From JBBRSD01 sp038245725 (GTDB lineage Bacteria; Actinomycetota; Coriobacteriia; Anaerosomatales; JAAXUF01), in NCBI GenBank assembly GCA_038245725.1, contig JBBRSD010000007.1, positions 62,001 through 126,000 of the forward strand: DNA of 64,000 nucleotides, read 5' to 3'. The notes under the pieces are model-generated. The model made no database searches. It worked only from the letters and a program-made list of their open reading frames with translations, and was not told the DNA's origin. Below, in pieces: positions 8,594 to 16,704 of this stretch. A program made the position numbers and the translations under genes. The first letter of the stretch is position 1. Each line of letters starts with the position of its first letter.

Positions 8594-9943
8594 ATGGCAG
8601 ACATGACACGGTACATGCTCGACGAGAAGGCCATGCCCACGGCCTGGTACAACATCATCCCGGACCTGAAGACGCCTCCGGCGCCTCCGCTCGCACCCGA
8701 CGGCAGCCCCATCTCGCCCGACCAGCTCGCCGTGCTGTTCCCGATGGAGTGCATCAAGCAGGAGATGTCGGGCGAGCGCTACCACGACATCCCGGGCGCC
8801 GTGCTCGACATCTACAAGACGTATCGCCCCTCGCCGCTCATCCGCGCACACCAGCTCGAGCGCGTTCTCGGCCTTCCCGCGGGCGTGAAGATCTTCTACA
8901 AGTACGAAGGCGTCTCGCCGGCAGGCTCGCACAAGCCCAACACCGCCATCCCGCAGGCGTACTACAACAAGCAGGAAGGCATCACGAAGATTGCGACCGA
9001 GACCGGCGCCGGCCAGTGGGGCAGTGCGCTTTCGATGGCCGGTGCGTTGTTCGGCATCGATGTTGAGGTCTTCATGGTCAAGGTGAGCTACGAGCAGAAG
9101 CCGTACCGCCGTATCCTCATGGAGACGTATGGCGCGAGCGTTCACGCATCGCCCACCAACCTGACCGCCGCCGGTCGGCACGTGCTCGAGATGGATCCGA
9201 ACTCGACCGGTTCTCTCGGCATCGCGATCTCTGAGGCCGTCGAGGTGGCTGCGAAGAACGACGACACGCACTACGCGCTCGGGTCGGTGCTGAACCACGT
9301 CTGCCTGCACCAGACGATCATCGGCGAGGAAGCGATCCTGCAGATGGCGATGGCCGAGGCCGAGCCCGACGTCGTCATCGGCTGCGTGGGCGGCGGCTCG
9401 AACTTCGCCGGCATCTCGTTCCCGTACTACAAGCGCAAGCTCGACGGCAAGAGCAACGCGCGCCTCGTCGCGGTCGAGCCCAAGGCGTGCCCGACGCTCA
9501 CGGCCGGCGAGTACCGCTACGACCTCGGCGACGAGGCAGGCATGACGCCGCAGATGCTCATGTACACGCTCGGCCACGACTTCGTGCCCGCCGGCATCCA
9601 CGCGGGCGGCCTTCGCTACCACGGTGACTCGCCGCTCGTCAGCCAGCTCGTGCACGAGGGCGAAGCCGAGGCGGTCGCGGTCGACCAGACCGAGTGCTTC
9701 GCTGCGGCGGTGCAGTTCGCGCGCGCCGAGGGGATCTTGCCGGCACCGGAGTCGAGCCACGCCATCCGCGTCGCGATCGACGAGGCGCTTCAAGCCAAGC
9801 AGGCCGGCGTCGACCGGACGATCCTGTTCAACCTCTCAGGTCACGGTAACTTCGACCTGGCCGCGTACGCCGCCTACAACGCCGGCGAGCTTGAGGACTA
9901 CGATTTCGCCGCGGGTTCAACCCTGTGTGGCGACGACTTGTAA
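8594..9943 (+). CDS. trpB2: TrpB2-type tryptophan synthase beta chain
   Basis: This is a long (449-residue) PLP enzyme of the TrpB2 subfamily, distinct from the canonical TrpB further down the operon. The TrpB2 hallmarks are the extended N-terminus (MPTAWYNIIPDL), YRPSPLIRA, and PLP lysine Lys114 in GSHKPNTAIPQ. The phosphate loop is GCVGGGSNFAG and the C-terminal serine region is FNLSGHGNFD. TrpB2 enzymes join indole and serine, often without a tight TrpA partner. GGGAGGAG precedes the ATG. Its place between trpC and trpF suggests co-regulation with tryptophan synthesis, perhaps to salvage free indole. Confidence 0.93.
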   Translation: MADMTRYMLDEKAMPTAWYNIIPDLKTPPAPPLAPDGSPISPDQLAVLFPMECIKQEMSGERYHDIPGAVLDIYKTYRPSPLIRAHQLERVLGLPAGVKIFYKYEGVSPAGSHKPNTAIPQAYYNKQEGITKIATETGAGQWGSALSMAGALFGIDVEVFMVKVSYEQKPYRRILMETYGASVHASPTNLTAAGRHVLEMDPNSTGSLGIAISEAVEVAAKNDDTHYALGSVLNHVCLHQTIIGEEAILQMAMAEAEPDVVIGCVGGGSNFAGISFPYYKRKLDGKSNARLVAVEPKACPTLTAGEYRYDLGDEAGMTPQMLMYTLGHDFVPAGIHAGGLRYHGDSPLVSQLVHEGEAEAVAVDQTECFAAAVQFARAEGILPAPESSHAIRVAIDEALQAKQAGVDRTILFNLSGHGNFDLAAYAAYNAGELEDYDFAAGSTLCGDDL

Positions 9944-9956
9944 GACGTCGTTGCGG

Positions 9957-10059
9957 CGGACGGGGCCGGTGAGCCTTCGCTCGCGGTCCTCGGCGAGTTC
10001 ACCGCTCTTGCGGTGAACTCGCCTGCGGAGTGCTCGCTGCGGCTCACCGGCCCCGTCCG
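9957..10059. repeat. Palindromic element, copy 1 (trpB2-trpF gap)
   Basis: A perfect 19-bp outer stem (9957-9975 with 10041-10059) and a perfect 14-bp inner stem (9992-10005 with 10010-10023, TCTT loop) are separated by two internal loops. The left loop is TTCGCTCGCGGTCCTC (9976-9991); the right is TGCGGAGTGCTCGCTGC (10024-10040). The same loop sequences recur in copy 2 with unrelated stems. It starts 14 bases after the trpB2 stop. No T-run follows, so it is not an ordinary terminator. Confidence 0.85.
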
Positions 10060-10089
10060 AATCGGCTGGCTTACTAGGAGAACCCTTCC

Positions 10090-10728
10090 ATGCATCGAAC
10101 TCGCATCAAGATATGCGGTGTCACGCGCGCTGAAGACGCGGCCGCAGCTGTTGCCGCCGGGGCTGACGCGATCGGCGTCATCTTCGCACCGTCGGCGCGG
10201 CGGGTGACGATCGCGCAGGCGGCGAAGGCCCTCGCCGATGTGCCGCCGGGCGTCGCCCGCATCGGCGTCTTCGTCGACGCGTCCGCCGATGAGATCGCCG
10301 AAGCCGTGGCCGCATGCGAGTTGACTGCCGTGCAGCTCAGCGGTGGTGAGTCGCCGGCCGACATCGATGCGCTCCCGTTCCCGGCGATCAAGGTCCTGCA
10401 TGTTGGCACGCATTTCGGTTCTGAAGAGGCGGAGCCCTTCCGGGGCCACGCCGCCGCCCTTCTTCTCGACACACTCGTGACTGGCAAAGCGGGCGGTACC
10501 TCGCAAACATTCAACTGGCAAGCGACAGGTGATGTCCCCGGCTGGGCTCCGTGCTTCGTCGCAGGGGGACTCGATCCAACCAATGTGGGCGCGTGTATCG
10601 CCGCGCTGCGCCCGTTCGCCGTCGATGTCTCATCCGGCGTCGAGCAGTCGCCGGGTATCAAGGATCCCGAGAAGATCGCCGCTTTCTGCGCAGCCGTGCG
10701 CGAAGCCGACCTGGAGGCCACATCATGA
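10090..10728 (+). CDS. trpF: Phosphoribosylanthranilate isomerase (TrpF)
   Basis: TrpF performs the Amadori rearrangement of PRA to CdRP. The 212 residues begin with RIKICGVTRAEDA, holding the catalytic cysteine. Further motifs are ADAIGVIFAPSARRV, IGVFVDAS, VQLSGGE, LLLDTLV with its catalytic aspartate, FVAGGLDPTNV and VDVSSGVEQSPGIKD. TAGGAG lies upstream of ATG 10090, between the palindromic element and the gene. It shares ATGA with trpB. Confidence 0.96.
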   Translation: MHRTRIKICGVTRAEDAAAAVAAGADAIGVIFAPSARRVTIAQAAKALADVPPGVARIGVFVDASADEIAEAVAACELTAVQLSGGESPADIDALPFPAIKVLHVGTHFGSEEAEPFRGHAAALLLDTLVTGKAGGTSQTFNWQATGDVPGWAPCFVAGGLDPTNVGACIAALRPFAVDVSSGVEQSPGIKDPEKIAAFCAAVREADLEATS

Positions 10729-11960
10729 GCGACCTGCTCCCTTCCGCCGAGAACGTGTACGCGGGCCCCGACGCCGCCGGCTTCTTCGGCGCGTATGGCG
10801 GACGTTTCGTTCCCGAGACCGTGATCCCGGCGCTTGAGGCGCTGACCGCAGCCTACGAGACGGCCTGCAGCGACCCGGCGTTCGAGGCCGAACTCGAAGT
10901 GTTGCGCCGCGACTACATCGGCCGCGCCACGCCCCTGTACCGCGCCAACCGGCTCGCCGACGCGGTCGGTCTGGGAGCTGTCTACCTGAAGCGCGAAGAC
11001 CTCTGCCACACCGGCGCTCACAAGATCAACAACACGATCGGCCAGTGCCTGCTCGCCAAGCGCATGGGAAAGAAGCGCGTGATCGCCGAGACTGGCGCCG
11101 GCCAGCATGGGGTCGCGACGGCCACCGCGGCCGCGCTCATGGATCTCGAATGTGCAGTCTTCATGGGCGTGGAAGACATCCGCCGCCAGTCGCTCAACGT
11201 CTACAAGATGAAGCTGCTCGGCGCCGAGGTCATCCCGGTCGACGAAGGAGCGGGCACCCTTGCCGATGCGGTCACGGCGGCGTTGCGCCACTGGGTCGAG
11301 CGCGTCGATGACACGTTCTACGTGCTGGGCTCGGCCGTCGGTCCTCACCCGTATCCGATGATCGTGCGCGACTTCCAAAGCGTCATCGGCACGGAGATCA
11401 TCGAGCAGTGCAAGGCGCGCGGTATCGAGGAACTCGACGCCGTCATCGCTTGTGTGGGTGGTGGCTCTAATGCGATCGGGACGTTTCACCCGTTCGTGGT
11501 CGCTGGCGGCGTCCTCGGCTCACCTGCGCTCATCGGAGCGGAGGCCGCGGGGCTCGGGATCGATACCGACAAGACGGGCGCGTCGATGACGCTCGGTTCG
11601 CCCGGCATCCTCCACGGCTTCTACAGCTACCTGCTCCAGGACGAGGCGGGCAATCCGCTCGAGGCGTACTCGATCTCGGCCGGGCTGGACTATCCCGGCG
11701 TGGGACCGGAGCACGCGTATCTCAAGGACGAGGGGCTCGTTCGCTACGAAGCGGTCACCGACGCCGAGGCGCTCGCGGCCTTCGAGCAGCTCACGCTCAT
11801 GGAAGGCATCATCCCGGCGATCGAGAGCAGCCACGCGCTCGCGCTTCTGCCGCGCCTCGCCGAGGAACTTGGCCCGGACGCGATCGTGGTCGTGACGGTC
11901 TCAGGCCGAGGCGACAAGGACATCGACATCGTGCGAGAGGCGGGGCTCGGAGTTGACTGA
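10725..11960 (+). CDS. trpB: Tryptophan synthase beta chain (canonical TrpB)
   Basis: This is the TrpA-partnered beta subunit, which joins indole and serine. I use ATG 10725, which overlaps the trpF stop and has GGAGG upstream; the frame is open further 5' inside trpF. The 411 residues show FGAYGGRFVPETV, the PLP lysine in CHTGAHKINNTIGQ, AETGAGQHGVATAT, the phosphate loop CVGGGSNAIGTF, GLDYPGVGPEH, and VTVSGRGDKD at the end. Together with trpB2 the operon encodes two beta-type enzymes. Confidence 0.97.
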   Translation: MSDLLPSAENVYAGPDAAGFFGAYGGRFVPETVIPALEALTAAYETACSDPAFEAELEVLRRDYIGRATPLYRANRLADAVGLGAVYLKREDLCHTGAHKINNTIGQCLLAKRMGKKRVIAETGAGQHGVATATAAALMDLECAVFMGVEDIRRQSLNVYKMKLLGAEVIPVDEGAGTLADAVTAALRHWVERVDDTFYVLGSAVGPHPYPMIVRDFQSVIGTEIIEQCKARGIEELDAVIACVGGGSNAIGTFHPFVVAGGVLGSPALIGAEAAGLGIDTDKTGASMTLGSPGILHGFYSYLLQDEAGNPLEAYSISAGLDYPGVGPEHAYLKDEGLVRYEAVTDAEALAAFEQLTLMEGIIPAIESSHALALLPRLAEELGPDAIVVVTVSGRGDKDIDIVREAGLGVD

Positions 11961-12888
11961 GCGGCTGTCCGCGGGCGACGCACCGCCGCCTGCCTCGCTG
12001 TCCTCGCCGGGGGCCCTGACGCCTTCGGCGTCTGCCCCGGCTGCGGAGGCTTCGGCAAACGACGGCGCGTCGCCCGCTGCCGCTTCTCGGCTCGGGCGAG
12101 CATTCTCCCTAGGCCGGCCCTCCCTCGTTGCTTACATCATGGGGGGGTATCCCGACCGTGCGACGTCGCTGGCGGCCCTTCATGCGCTGGCTGACGCGGG
12201 GGCGGACGTCATCGAGCTGGGGATTCCTTACTCGGACCCGTTGGCTGACGGGCAGGTCATTCGCGATGCGGCTGATGAGGCGCGCTCGGCGGCCGGTGGC
12301 GCTTTCGGACTTGCCGAGACGATCGACCTTGCGCGCGAGTTTCTCGGCGAGGCGGGCGAGAGTTCGCCGCCGGTTGTGCTGATGGGTTACCTCAACCCGC
12401 TCATGCGCATGGGGTTGCCGAAGGCGGCGGCTGCGATGCGCGAGGCTGGCGTGAGCGGGGTCATCGTGCCGGACCTGCCGCCGGACATGGCGGGGCCGTG
12501 GCTTGCGGCGTCCGCGGGCATCGACACCGTCTTCCTCGCGGCTCCCACGTCGACTCCCGAGCGTCTTGCGAAGGTCGGCGCGATGTCGAGCGGATTCGTC
12601 TACTGCGTATCGACCGCGGGGGTCACCGGCGAGCGCTCGGAGCTCCCGGCCGAGCTCGGGGAGCTCGTCGCGCGCGTGAAGGCGGCCACGTCGCTGCCGG
12701 TCGCCGTCGGGTTCGGCGTGTCGACCCCCGAGCAGGCGCGCACGGTCGCCCGAATCGCTGACGGCGTCGTCGTGGGAAGCGCGATCGTGCGGCGCCAGCG
12801 CGACTCAGTTGAGCTGCGCGCTTTCGTCGCCGAACTCGCGGACGCGGTCCACTCGGGATGCGGGCCCGCGTTGCTTGCTAGCGGATGA
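11953..12888 (+). CDS. trpA: Tryptophan synthase alpha chain with element-encoded N-terminal extension
   Basis: TrpA cleaves indole-3-glycerol phosphate and passes indole to TrpB. The core is normal: LVAYIMGGYPD, catalytic Glu in VIELGIPYSDPLADG, VLMGYLNPL, VPDLPPDM, VYCVSTAGVTGER, VAVGFGVSTPEQ and VVVGSAIV. The core begins near residue 46 (SRLGRAF). Before it lies an Ala/Ser/Pro-rich tail written by palindromic element copy 3. No ATG, GTG or TTG occurs in frame between the core and TTG 11953, which overlaps the trpB stop, so translation must apparently cross the element unless an atypical CTG is used. Confidence 0.93.
   Translation: MTERLSAGDAPPPASLSSPGALTPSASAPAAEASANDGASPAAASRLGRAFSLGRPSLVAYIMGGYPDRATSLAALHALADAGADVIELGIPYSDPLADGQVIRDAADEARSAAGGAFGLAETIDLAREFLGEAGESSPPVVLMGYLNPLMRMGLPKAAAAMREAGVSGVIVPDLPPDMAGPWLAASAGIDTVFLAAPTSTPERLAKVGAMSSGFVYCVSTAGVTGERSELPAELGELVARVKAATSLPVAVGFGVSTPEQARTVARIADGVVVGSAIVRRQRDSVELRAFVAELADAVHSGCGPALLASG
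11971..12077. repeat. Palindromic element, copy 3 (inside trpA 5' coding region)
   Basis: The outer stem is 11 bp and perfect (GCGGGCGACGC at 11971-11981 with GCGTCGCCCGC at 12067-12077). Shorter pairs continue inward: TGCC 11991-11994 with GGCA 12054-12057. An inner hairpin has CCGGGG/CCCCGG and GACGCC/GGCGTC around a TTC loop. The internal loops (CTCGCTGTCCTC; CTGCGGAGGCTTCGGC) are recognisable but more diverged than in copies 1 and 2. It starts 11 bases after the trpB stop and encodes roughly residues 7-42 of TrpA. Confidence 0.65.
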
Positions 12889-13504
12889 GAGGCTGCATGA
12901 TCACGGTCGTGGTGAGGACCGAGGATGTCGCGTCCTGCGTCGGGAGCGGCACGATGATTGCGGGCGGCTTCGGCAAGACGGGAAGCTTCGGCGCCGGCGG
13001 CCGAATGGGCCTCGGCGCGACCTCTGTGATGCCGCGAAGCCTCAGCGCGCTGTAGCCTCGCTTGAAGGTCTTGACGGCCTTGAGCGCCGGCTTGCCCCTC
13101 GTTGATTCCTCGAGCGCCCAGTACCGGCGCTTGCCGCGGTTCTTCCAGCCACCGAAGATCTCGACGTGGCCGGCGCGGCGAACTGCGTCGCCGAGTTTGA
13201 GGGAGCGCCAGGAGATTCGTCTGGCGCGGCTGCGGATTGTGGAAGACGTGTAGGAGTGCTTGAGCTTCCACGCCATCGAGACGAAACCAGAGCAATCTCG
13301 CCGATAGCCATGGTAGTAAGCGCTCTGGCTGTACTTCACGCGGCGCGTTATCCAGGAGTGGGCTCGCTTGATCACCGTTGCCCGGGTGATCGCAGATGCG
13401 GTGGCCGGAGTGGCTCCCGAGAAGACCGCCAGTGCGAGCGGGATGGCGATCATAGTGCGTCCCATGCGGGACAAGAACTTCACGACACGACTGTTTACCT
13501 TCAC
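12878..13504 (-). CDS. Exported NlpC/P60-like cell-wall hydrolase
   Basis: An N-terminal signal segment (about residues 15-38, ending ATPATASA) precedes an NlpC/P60-type cysteine peptidase domain. Cys71 lies in RRDCSGFVSMAW and His113 in RAGHVEIFGGW, the usual nucleophile and base; LKLGDAV is typical of the region between them. Family members cleave peptide cross-links in peptidoglycan. The C-terminal 50 residues are Pro-rich and unassigned. GTG 13504 is the start, with AAAGGCAG upstream. Its end overlaps the end of trpA by 11 bases in convergent orientation. Confidence 0.78.
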   Translation of the reverse strand: MKVNSRVVKFLSRMGRTMIAIPLALAVFSGATPATASAITRATVIKRAHSWITRRVKYSQSAYYHGYRRDCSGFVSMAWKLKHSYTSSTIRSRARRISWRSLKLGDAVRRAGHVEIFGGWKNRGKRRYWALEESTRGKPALKAVKTFKRGYSALRLRGITEVAPRPIRPPAPKLPVLPKPPAIIVPLPTQDATSSVLTTTVIMQPLIR

Positions 13505-13841
13505 ACGGCTGCCTTTCGCCGGCTACATGACGCTTGCGAGGCCGTGCCGATAGTGCAGCCGTTGCTCGCGAGCGTGTCGATTCGCCCACGCAGACACGAA
13601 CGATCTCCTTTGCGTGTGGGCGGCGACCAAGGGGACGGGAGCGATTACGATGCCACTTCGGGTATCGCCGCAGCTAGACGGCCGTGCAGGCGGCGCTTCT
13701 GCGAGGGCATGGGCGCGAACGGTGACCGGGTTGCGTGGAATACCCATAGGGGTATCATCGGAAGGAGCGTCGGTTGCCTGTTCGGGTAGACTCGTCGTGC
13801 GCGACCGAGTCGTCCTCACACGTTGAGATCGGAGTTCGAAG
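13505..13841. other. Divergent intergenic region (NlpC/P60 gene and nadE)
   Basis: This 337-base gap holds the 5' regions of two divergent genes. On the minus strand, about 13510-13650 is rich in inverted repeats and has short matches to conserved parts of the c-di-AMP (ydaO) riboswitch, discussed as a weak finding. At 13740-13755 there is an ATACCC-ATAG-GGGTAT dyad. TAGACT at 13787-13792 is a possible -10 box for nadE. I see no protein gene in it. Confidence 0.5.
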
Positions 13842-15449
13842 ATGCGTGTCGCACTCGCACAGATCAACGTCACCGTGGGTGATCTTCAGGGCAACGTTCA
13901 ACACATTCTCGAAGCCATGCAATCTGCCGAGCAGGCCGGGGCCGGCATCACGCTCTTTCCGGAGCTCGCGCTGACCGGCTATCCGCCAGAAGACCTCGTC
14001 CACAAGGCGCACTTCATCGAAGAGCAGCTCGACGCGTTGGAGATGGTGGCCGCCGCGAGTTCGCATCTCGCGCTGGTGGGCTACGTCGACCGCGACGGAG
14101 ACGATCTGTTCAACGCCGTCGCGCTGTGCGGCAACAACCGGGTCCTGAAGACCTACCACAAGCGGCGTTTGCCGAACTACGGGGTCTTTGACGAGCGGCG
14201 CTACTTCACCCCCGGAAGTCAGCCGGGGCTCTTCGAGCTCGGAGGAACGATGTTCGCGAGCACGATCTGCGAAGACATCTGGGTTCCTGAACTCGCCGAG
14301 GAAGCCGCCGCTGAAGGCGCGTCTGTGATCTTCAACGTCTCGGCGTCGCCCTTCTACGCGGGCAAGGCGAAGGAGCGCGAGGAGATGCTCCAGGCCCGCG
14401 CGCGGGACAACGGCGTGTGGCTGGCATACTGCAACCTCGTCGGCGGGCAGGACGAGCTCGTCTTCGACGGGCGCAGCGTCGTCATTTCGCCGTCGGGCGA
14501 AGTCATCGCTCGGGGAAAGGCGTTCGCCGAGGACCTCGTTATCGCCGACTTCACCGTGGGTGCGCAGCTCGGCGCGTCGGCGCATATCGAGCCGGAACTC
14601 GGAGCAGAGGAAGAGGTCTACTCGGCGATCGTGCTCGGGTTGGGCGACTACGCCCGCAAGAACGGCTTCTCGGATGTCGTGCTCGGGCTCTCGGGCGGGA
14701 TCGACTCGGCGCTGACGGCGGCCATCGCGGCAGACGCGCTGGGCTCGGAGCACGTCCACGGCGTCATGATGCCGAGCCGGTACTCCTCAGCGGGGAGCGT
14801 GGACGATGCGGTCGAACTCGCCACCAACCTCGGCGTCGAAACGATGCAGCTGCCAATCGAGGGTCCCTTCCAGGCGTTTCTCGAGGCGCTCGAGCCCGCC
14901 TTCGCTGGCCACGAACCCGACGTCGCCGAGGAGAACTTGCAGGCGCGCGTGCGTGGAGCGCTGCTCATGGCGCTGTCGAACAAGTTCGGCTGGATGACGC
15001 TTGCGACAGGCAACAAGAGCGAGCTCTCGGTGGGCTATTCGACGCTCTACGGCGACATGGTGGGCGGTTTCGCGCCCATCAAGGATGTCTTCAAGACGCG
15101 CGTCTACGAGCTCGCGAAGTGGCGCAACCTCCAGGACGAGTCGCCCGTGATCCCGATGGCGACCATCGACAAGGCTCCCAGTGCCGAACTGCGCCCCGGC
15201 CAGCTCGACCAGGACTCGCTTCCGCCATACGCCGTTCTCGACGCCGTGCTCACGCACTATGTCGAGAAAGACGACAGCAGAGAGGCGATCATCGCGATGG
15301 GCTTTCCGGAGGCGATCGTCGACCGCGTCATCCGCCTCACCGACCTCGCGGAGTACAAGCGCCGCCAAGGGCCTCTCGGCGTCAAGATCACCTCGAAGGC
15401 GTTCGGCAAGGACCGGCGCGTGCCCATCACGAACCGCTACGGGGGTTGA
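13842..15449 (+). CDS. nadE: Glutamine-dependent NAD+ synthetase
   Basis: This two-domain enzyme amidates deamido-NAD+ using glutamine. The N-terminal nitrilase-type glutaminase has its triad: Glu41 in LFPELALTGYPPEDL, Lys107 in YHKRRLPNYGVFDE and Cys143 in STICEDIW. The C-terminal synthetase domain has the ATP-pyrophosphatase loop LGLSGGIDSALTA (SGGIDS 284-289), then LATGNKSELSVGYSTLYGD and a closing KDRRVPITNRY. The 535-residue length is usual for the fused form. It is transcribed divergently from the NlpC/P60 gene. Confidence 0.96.
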   Translation: MRVALAQINVTVGDLQGNVQHILEAMQSAEQAGAGITLFPELALTGYPPEDLVHKAHFIEEQLDALEMVAAASSHLALVGYVDRDGDDLFNAVALCGNNRVLKTYHKRRLPNYGVFDERRYFTPGSQPGLFELGGTMFASTICEDIWVPELAEEAAAEGASVIFNVSASPFYAGKAKEREEMLQARARDNGVWLAYCNLVGGQDELVFDGRSVVISPSGEVIARGKAFAEDLVIADFTVGAQLGASAHIEPELGAEEEVYSAIVLGLGDYARKNGFSDVVLGLSGGIDSALTAAIAADALGSEHVHGVMMPSRYSSAGSVDDAVELATNLGVETMQLPIEGPFQAFLEALEPAFAGHEPDVAEENLQARVRGALLMALSNKFGWMTLATGNKSELSVGYSTLYGDMVGGFAPIKDVFKTRVYELAKWRNLQDESPVIPMATIDKAPSAELRPGQLDQDSLPPYAVLDAVLTHYVEKDDSREAIIAMGFPEAIVDRVIRLTDLAEYKRRQGPLGVKITSKAFGKDRRVPITNRYGG

Positions 15450-15545
15450 TGCCGCCGAGCGGAGTGTGAGGCTCGGTGAGCGGGCAGGCCTCGGGGCGGT
15501 CAGGCGGTAGAGTGGGCACAGGTCCTCCGGCGATAGGGGCTTAAA

Positions 15546-15989
15546 ATGATGGTCCACTCTGCTGTGCGCGCGATACGCGCGAGCGATCCGGCGTTCACTC
15601 AGGCGAAGATGCTTCGGTACCGCGCGCTCTTCAAGCCCTTCGGCGTGCCCGAGAACACGGACTTCGGCGACACCGATCCCGCCTCGACCCATGTGGTCGC
15701 TCTCGACGGTGGCAGGGTCGTCGGCTACGCGCGCCTCGTGAGGCGGGGAAACGAGGCGCAGATCCGCCACCTCTGTGTGGATCCCAAGGTGCAGGGGCGA
15801 GGCCTGGGCACCGAGCTTATGAAGACGCTCATCGAGCGTGCTCGCGACGCCGGCGCCAAGACGGTCTTCTTGAACGCCCGGTTCACGGCGTTGGGCGTGT
15901 ACCGTCGCCTCGGCTTCGCCGAGGTGGGCCCGCTCATCCCCGCTGAAGACGTCGCGCTGCCTCACAAGCGCATGGAACTCAAACTCTGA
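15546..15989 (+). CDS. GNAT-family N-acetyltransferase
   Basis: A 147-residue GNAT protein. The acetyl-CoA loop is VDPKVQGRGLGTELMKTLIERA (motif A, Q/RxxGxG/A as QGRGLG), and motif B contains LNARFTALGVYRRLGF. The substrate is not predictable, though the family (ElaA-like single-domain GNATs) often acts on small amines. Two ATG codons stand in tandem at 15546 and 15549, with GATAGGGG upstream. The next gene encodes a related GNAT with the same LNAR...YxRLG pattern, so the pair may be an old duplication. Confidence 0.85.
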   Translation: MMVHSAVRAIRASDPAFTQAKMLRYRALFKPFGVPENTDFGDTDPASTHVVALDGGRVVGYARLVRRGNEAQIRHLCVDPKVQGRGLGTELMKTLIERARDAGAKTVFLNARFTALGVYRRLGFAEVGPLIPAEDVALPHKRMELKL

Positions 15990-16071
15990 CGCAGCACTGT
16001 GTGCTGTCCGCAGGTGTTGCTTTCGGGGAAATCGTCGCGCCTGCCGCGCACGAGGCGGTATCATCTGCGCT

Positions 16072-16581
16072 GTGAATCGCCCGACCCCGACACATTCCGG
16101 AGCGCCCGTGAGCCGCTACACCGCCCAGTTCGTGCAGACGACGTGGGAGCGCTTCGACGAACTACTCGACCTCTCGTTCGCCGAGCTCTACGAGCCGTTC
16201 GGCCTCTTGCGCCCGATCGACCCCTCCGAAAAGGGCGCCGAGTGGATGCACGCCGAGCCGGGCACCCGCATCGCGGTGGCGATCGGGGAGGGCGGCGAGC
16301 TTCTCGGCGGGGCGCGGCTGCTGCCGGGAGACGGCGATGCGGAGCGCCAGGTGCGACAGGTCGCCGTATCGGTCGGCGCCCGGCGGCTGGGCGTGGGGCG
16401 CGCGCTCATGCTCGCGCTCGAAGCGAAGGCCGCCGAGGAGGGCGCGGACGCGGTGTGGCTGAACGCCCGCCACTCGGCATACGGCTTCTACGAGCGGCTT
16501 GGTTACATCGCCGAGGGCGACACCTTCGTCAGCGAAGTGACCGGCATCGAGCATCGCAGGATGCGGAAGAAGCTGGGCTGA
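16072..16581 (+). CDS. GNAT-family N-acetyltransferase (second of a pair)
   Basis: A 169-residue GNAT protein with VAVSVGARRLGVGRALMLALE as the acetyl-CoA loop and VWLNARHSAYGFYERLGY near the end, closely parallel to the preceding gene. TATCAT at 16059-16064 lies 7 bases before GTG 16072, so the mRNA may be leaderless. GTG 16108 is an alternative start. The substrate is unknown. Confidence 0.83.
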   Translation: MNRPTPTHSGAPVSRYTAQFVQTTWERFDELLDLSFAELYEPFGLLRPIDPSEKGAEWMHAEPGTRIAVAIGEGGELLGGARLLPGDGDAERQVRQVAVSVGARRLGVGRALMLALEAKAAEEGADAVWLNARHSAYGFYERLGYIAEGDTFVSEVTGIEHRRMRKKLG

Positions 16582-16704
16582 ACCGCCCGCGCGTGTGGCG
16601 CCGGCGTCCCGCTTCGCGTACCCTGTTCCGTGGTCTCAAACGGCGCGCGTTGCGTGCGTCGATGCAGGTTCCGGCAGAGTAGTTCTCGAAAGAAGGGGGT
16701 CTTG

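Noticed and set aside
4366..9793. Long minus-strand frames (4366-5934, 5922-7724, 7817-9793) opposite trpE, trpGD, trpC and trpB2
   Set aside because: They are complementary shadows with no domains or ribosome sites, and the plus-strand genes are unambiguous.
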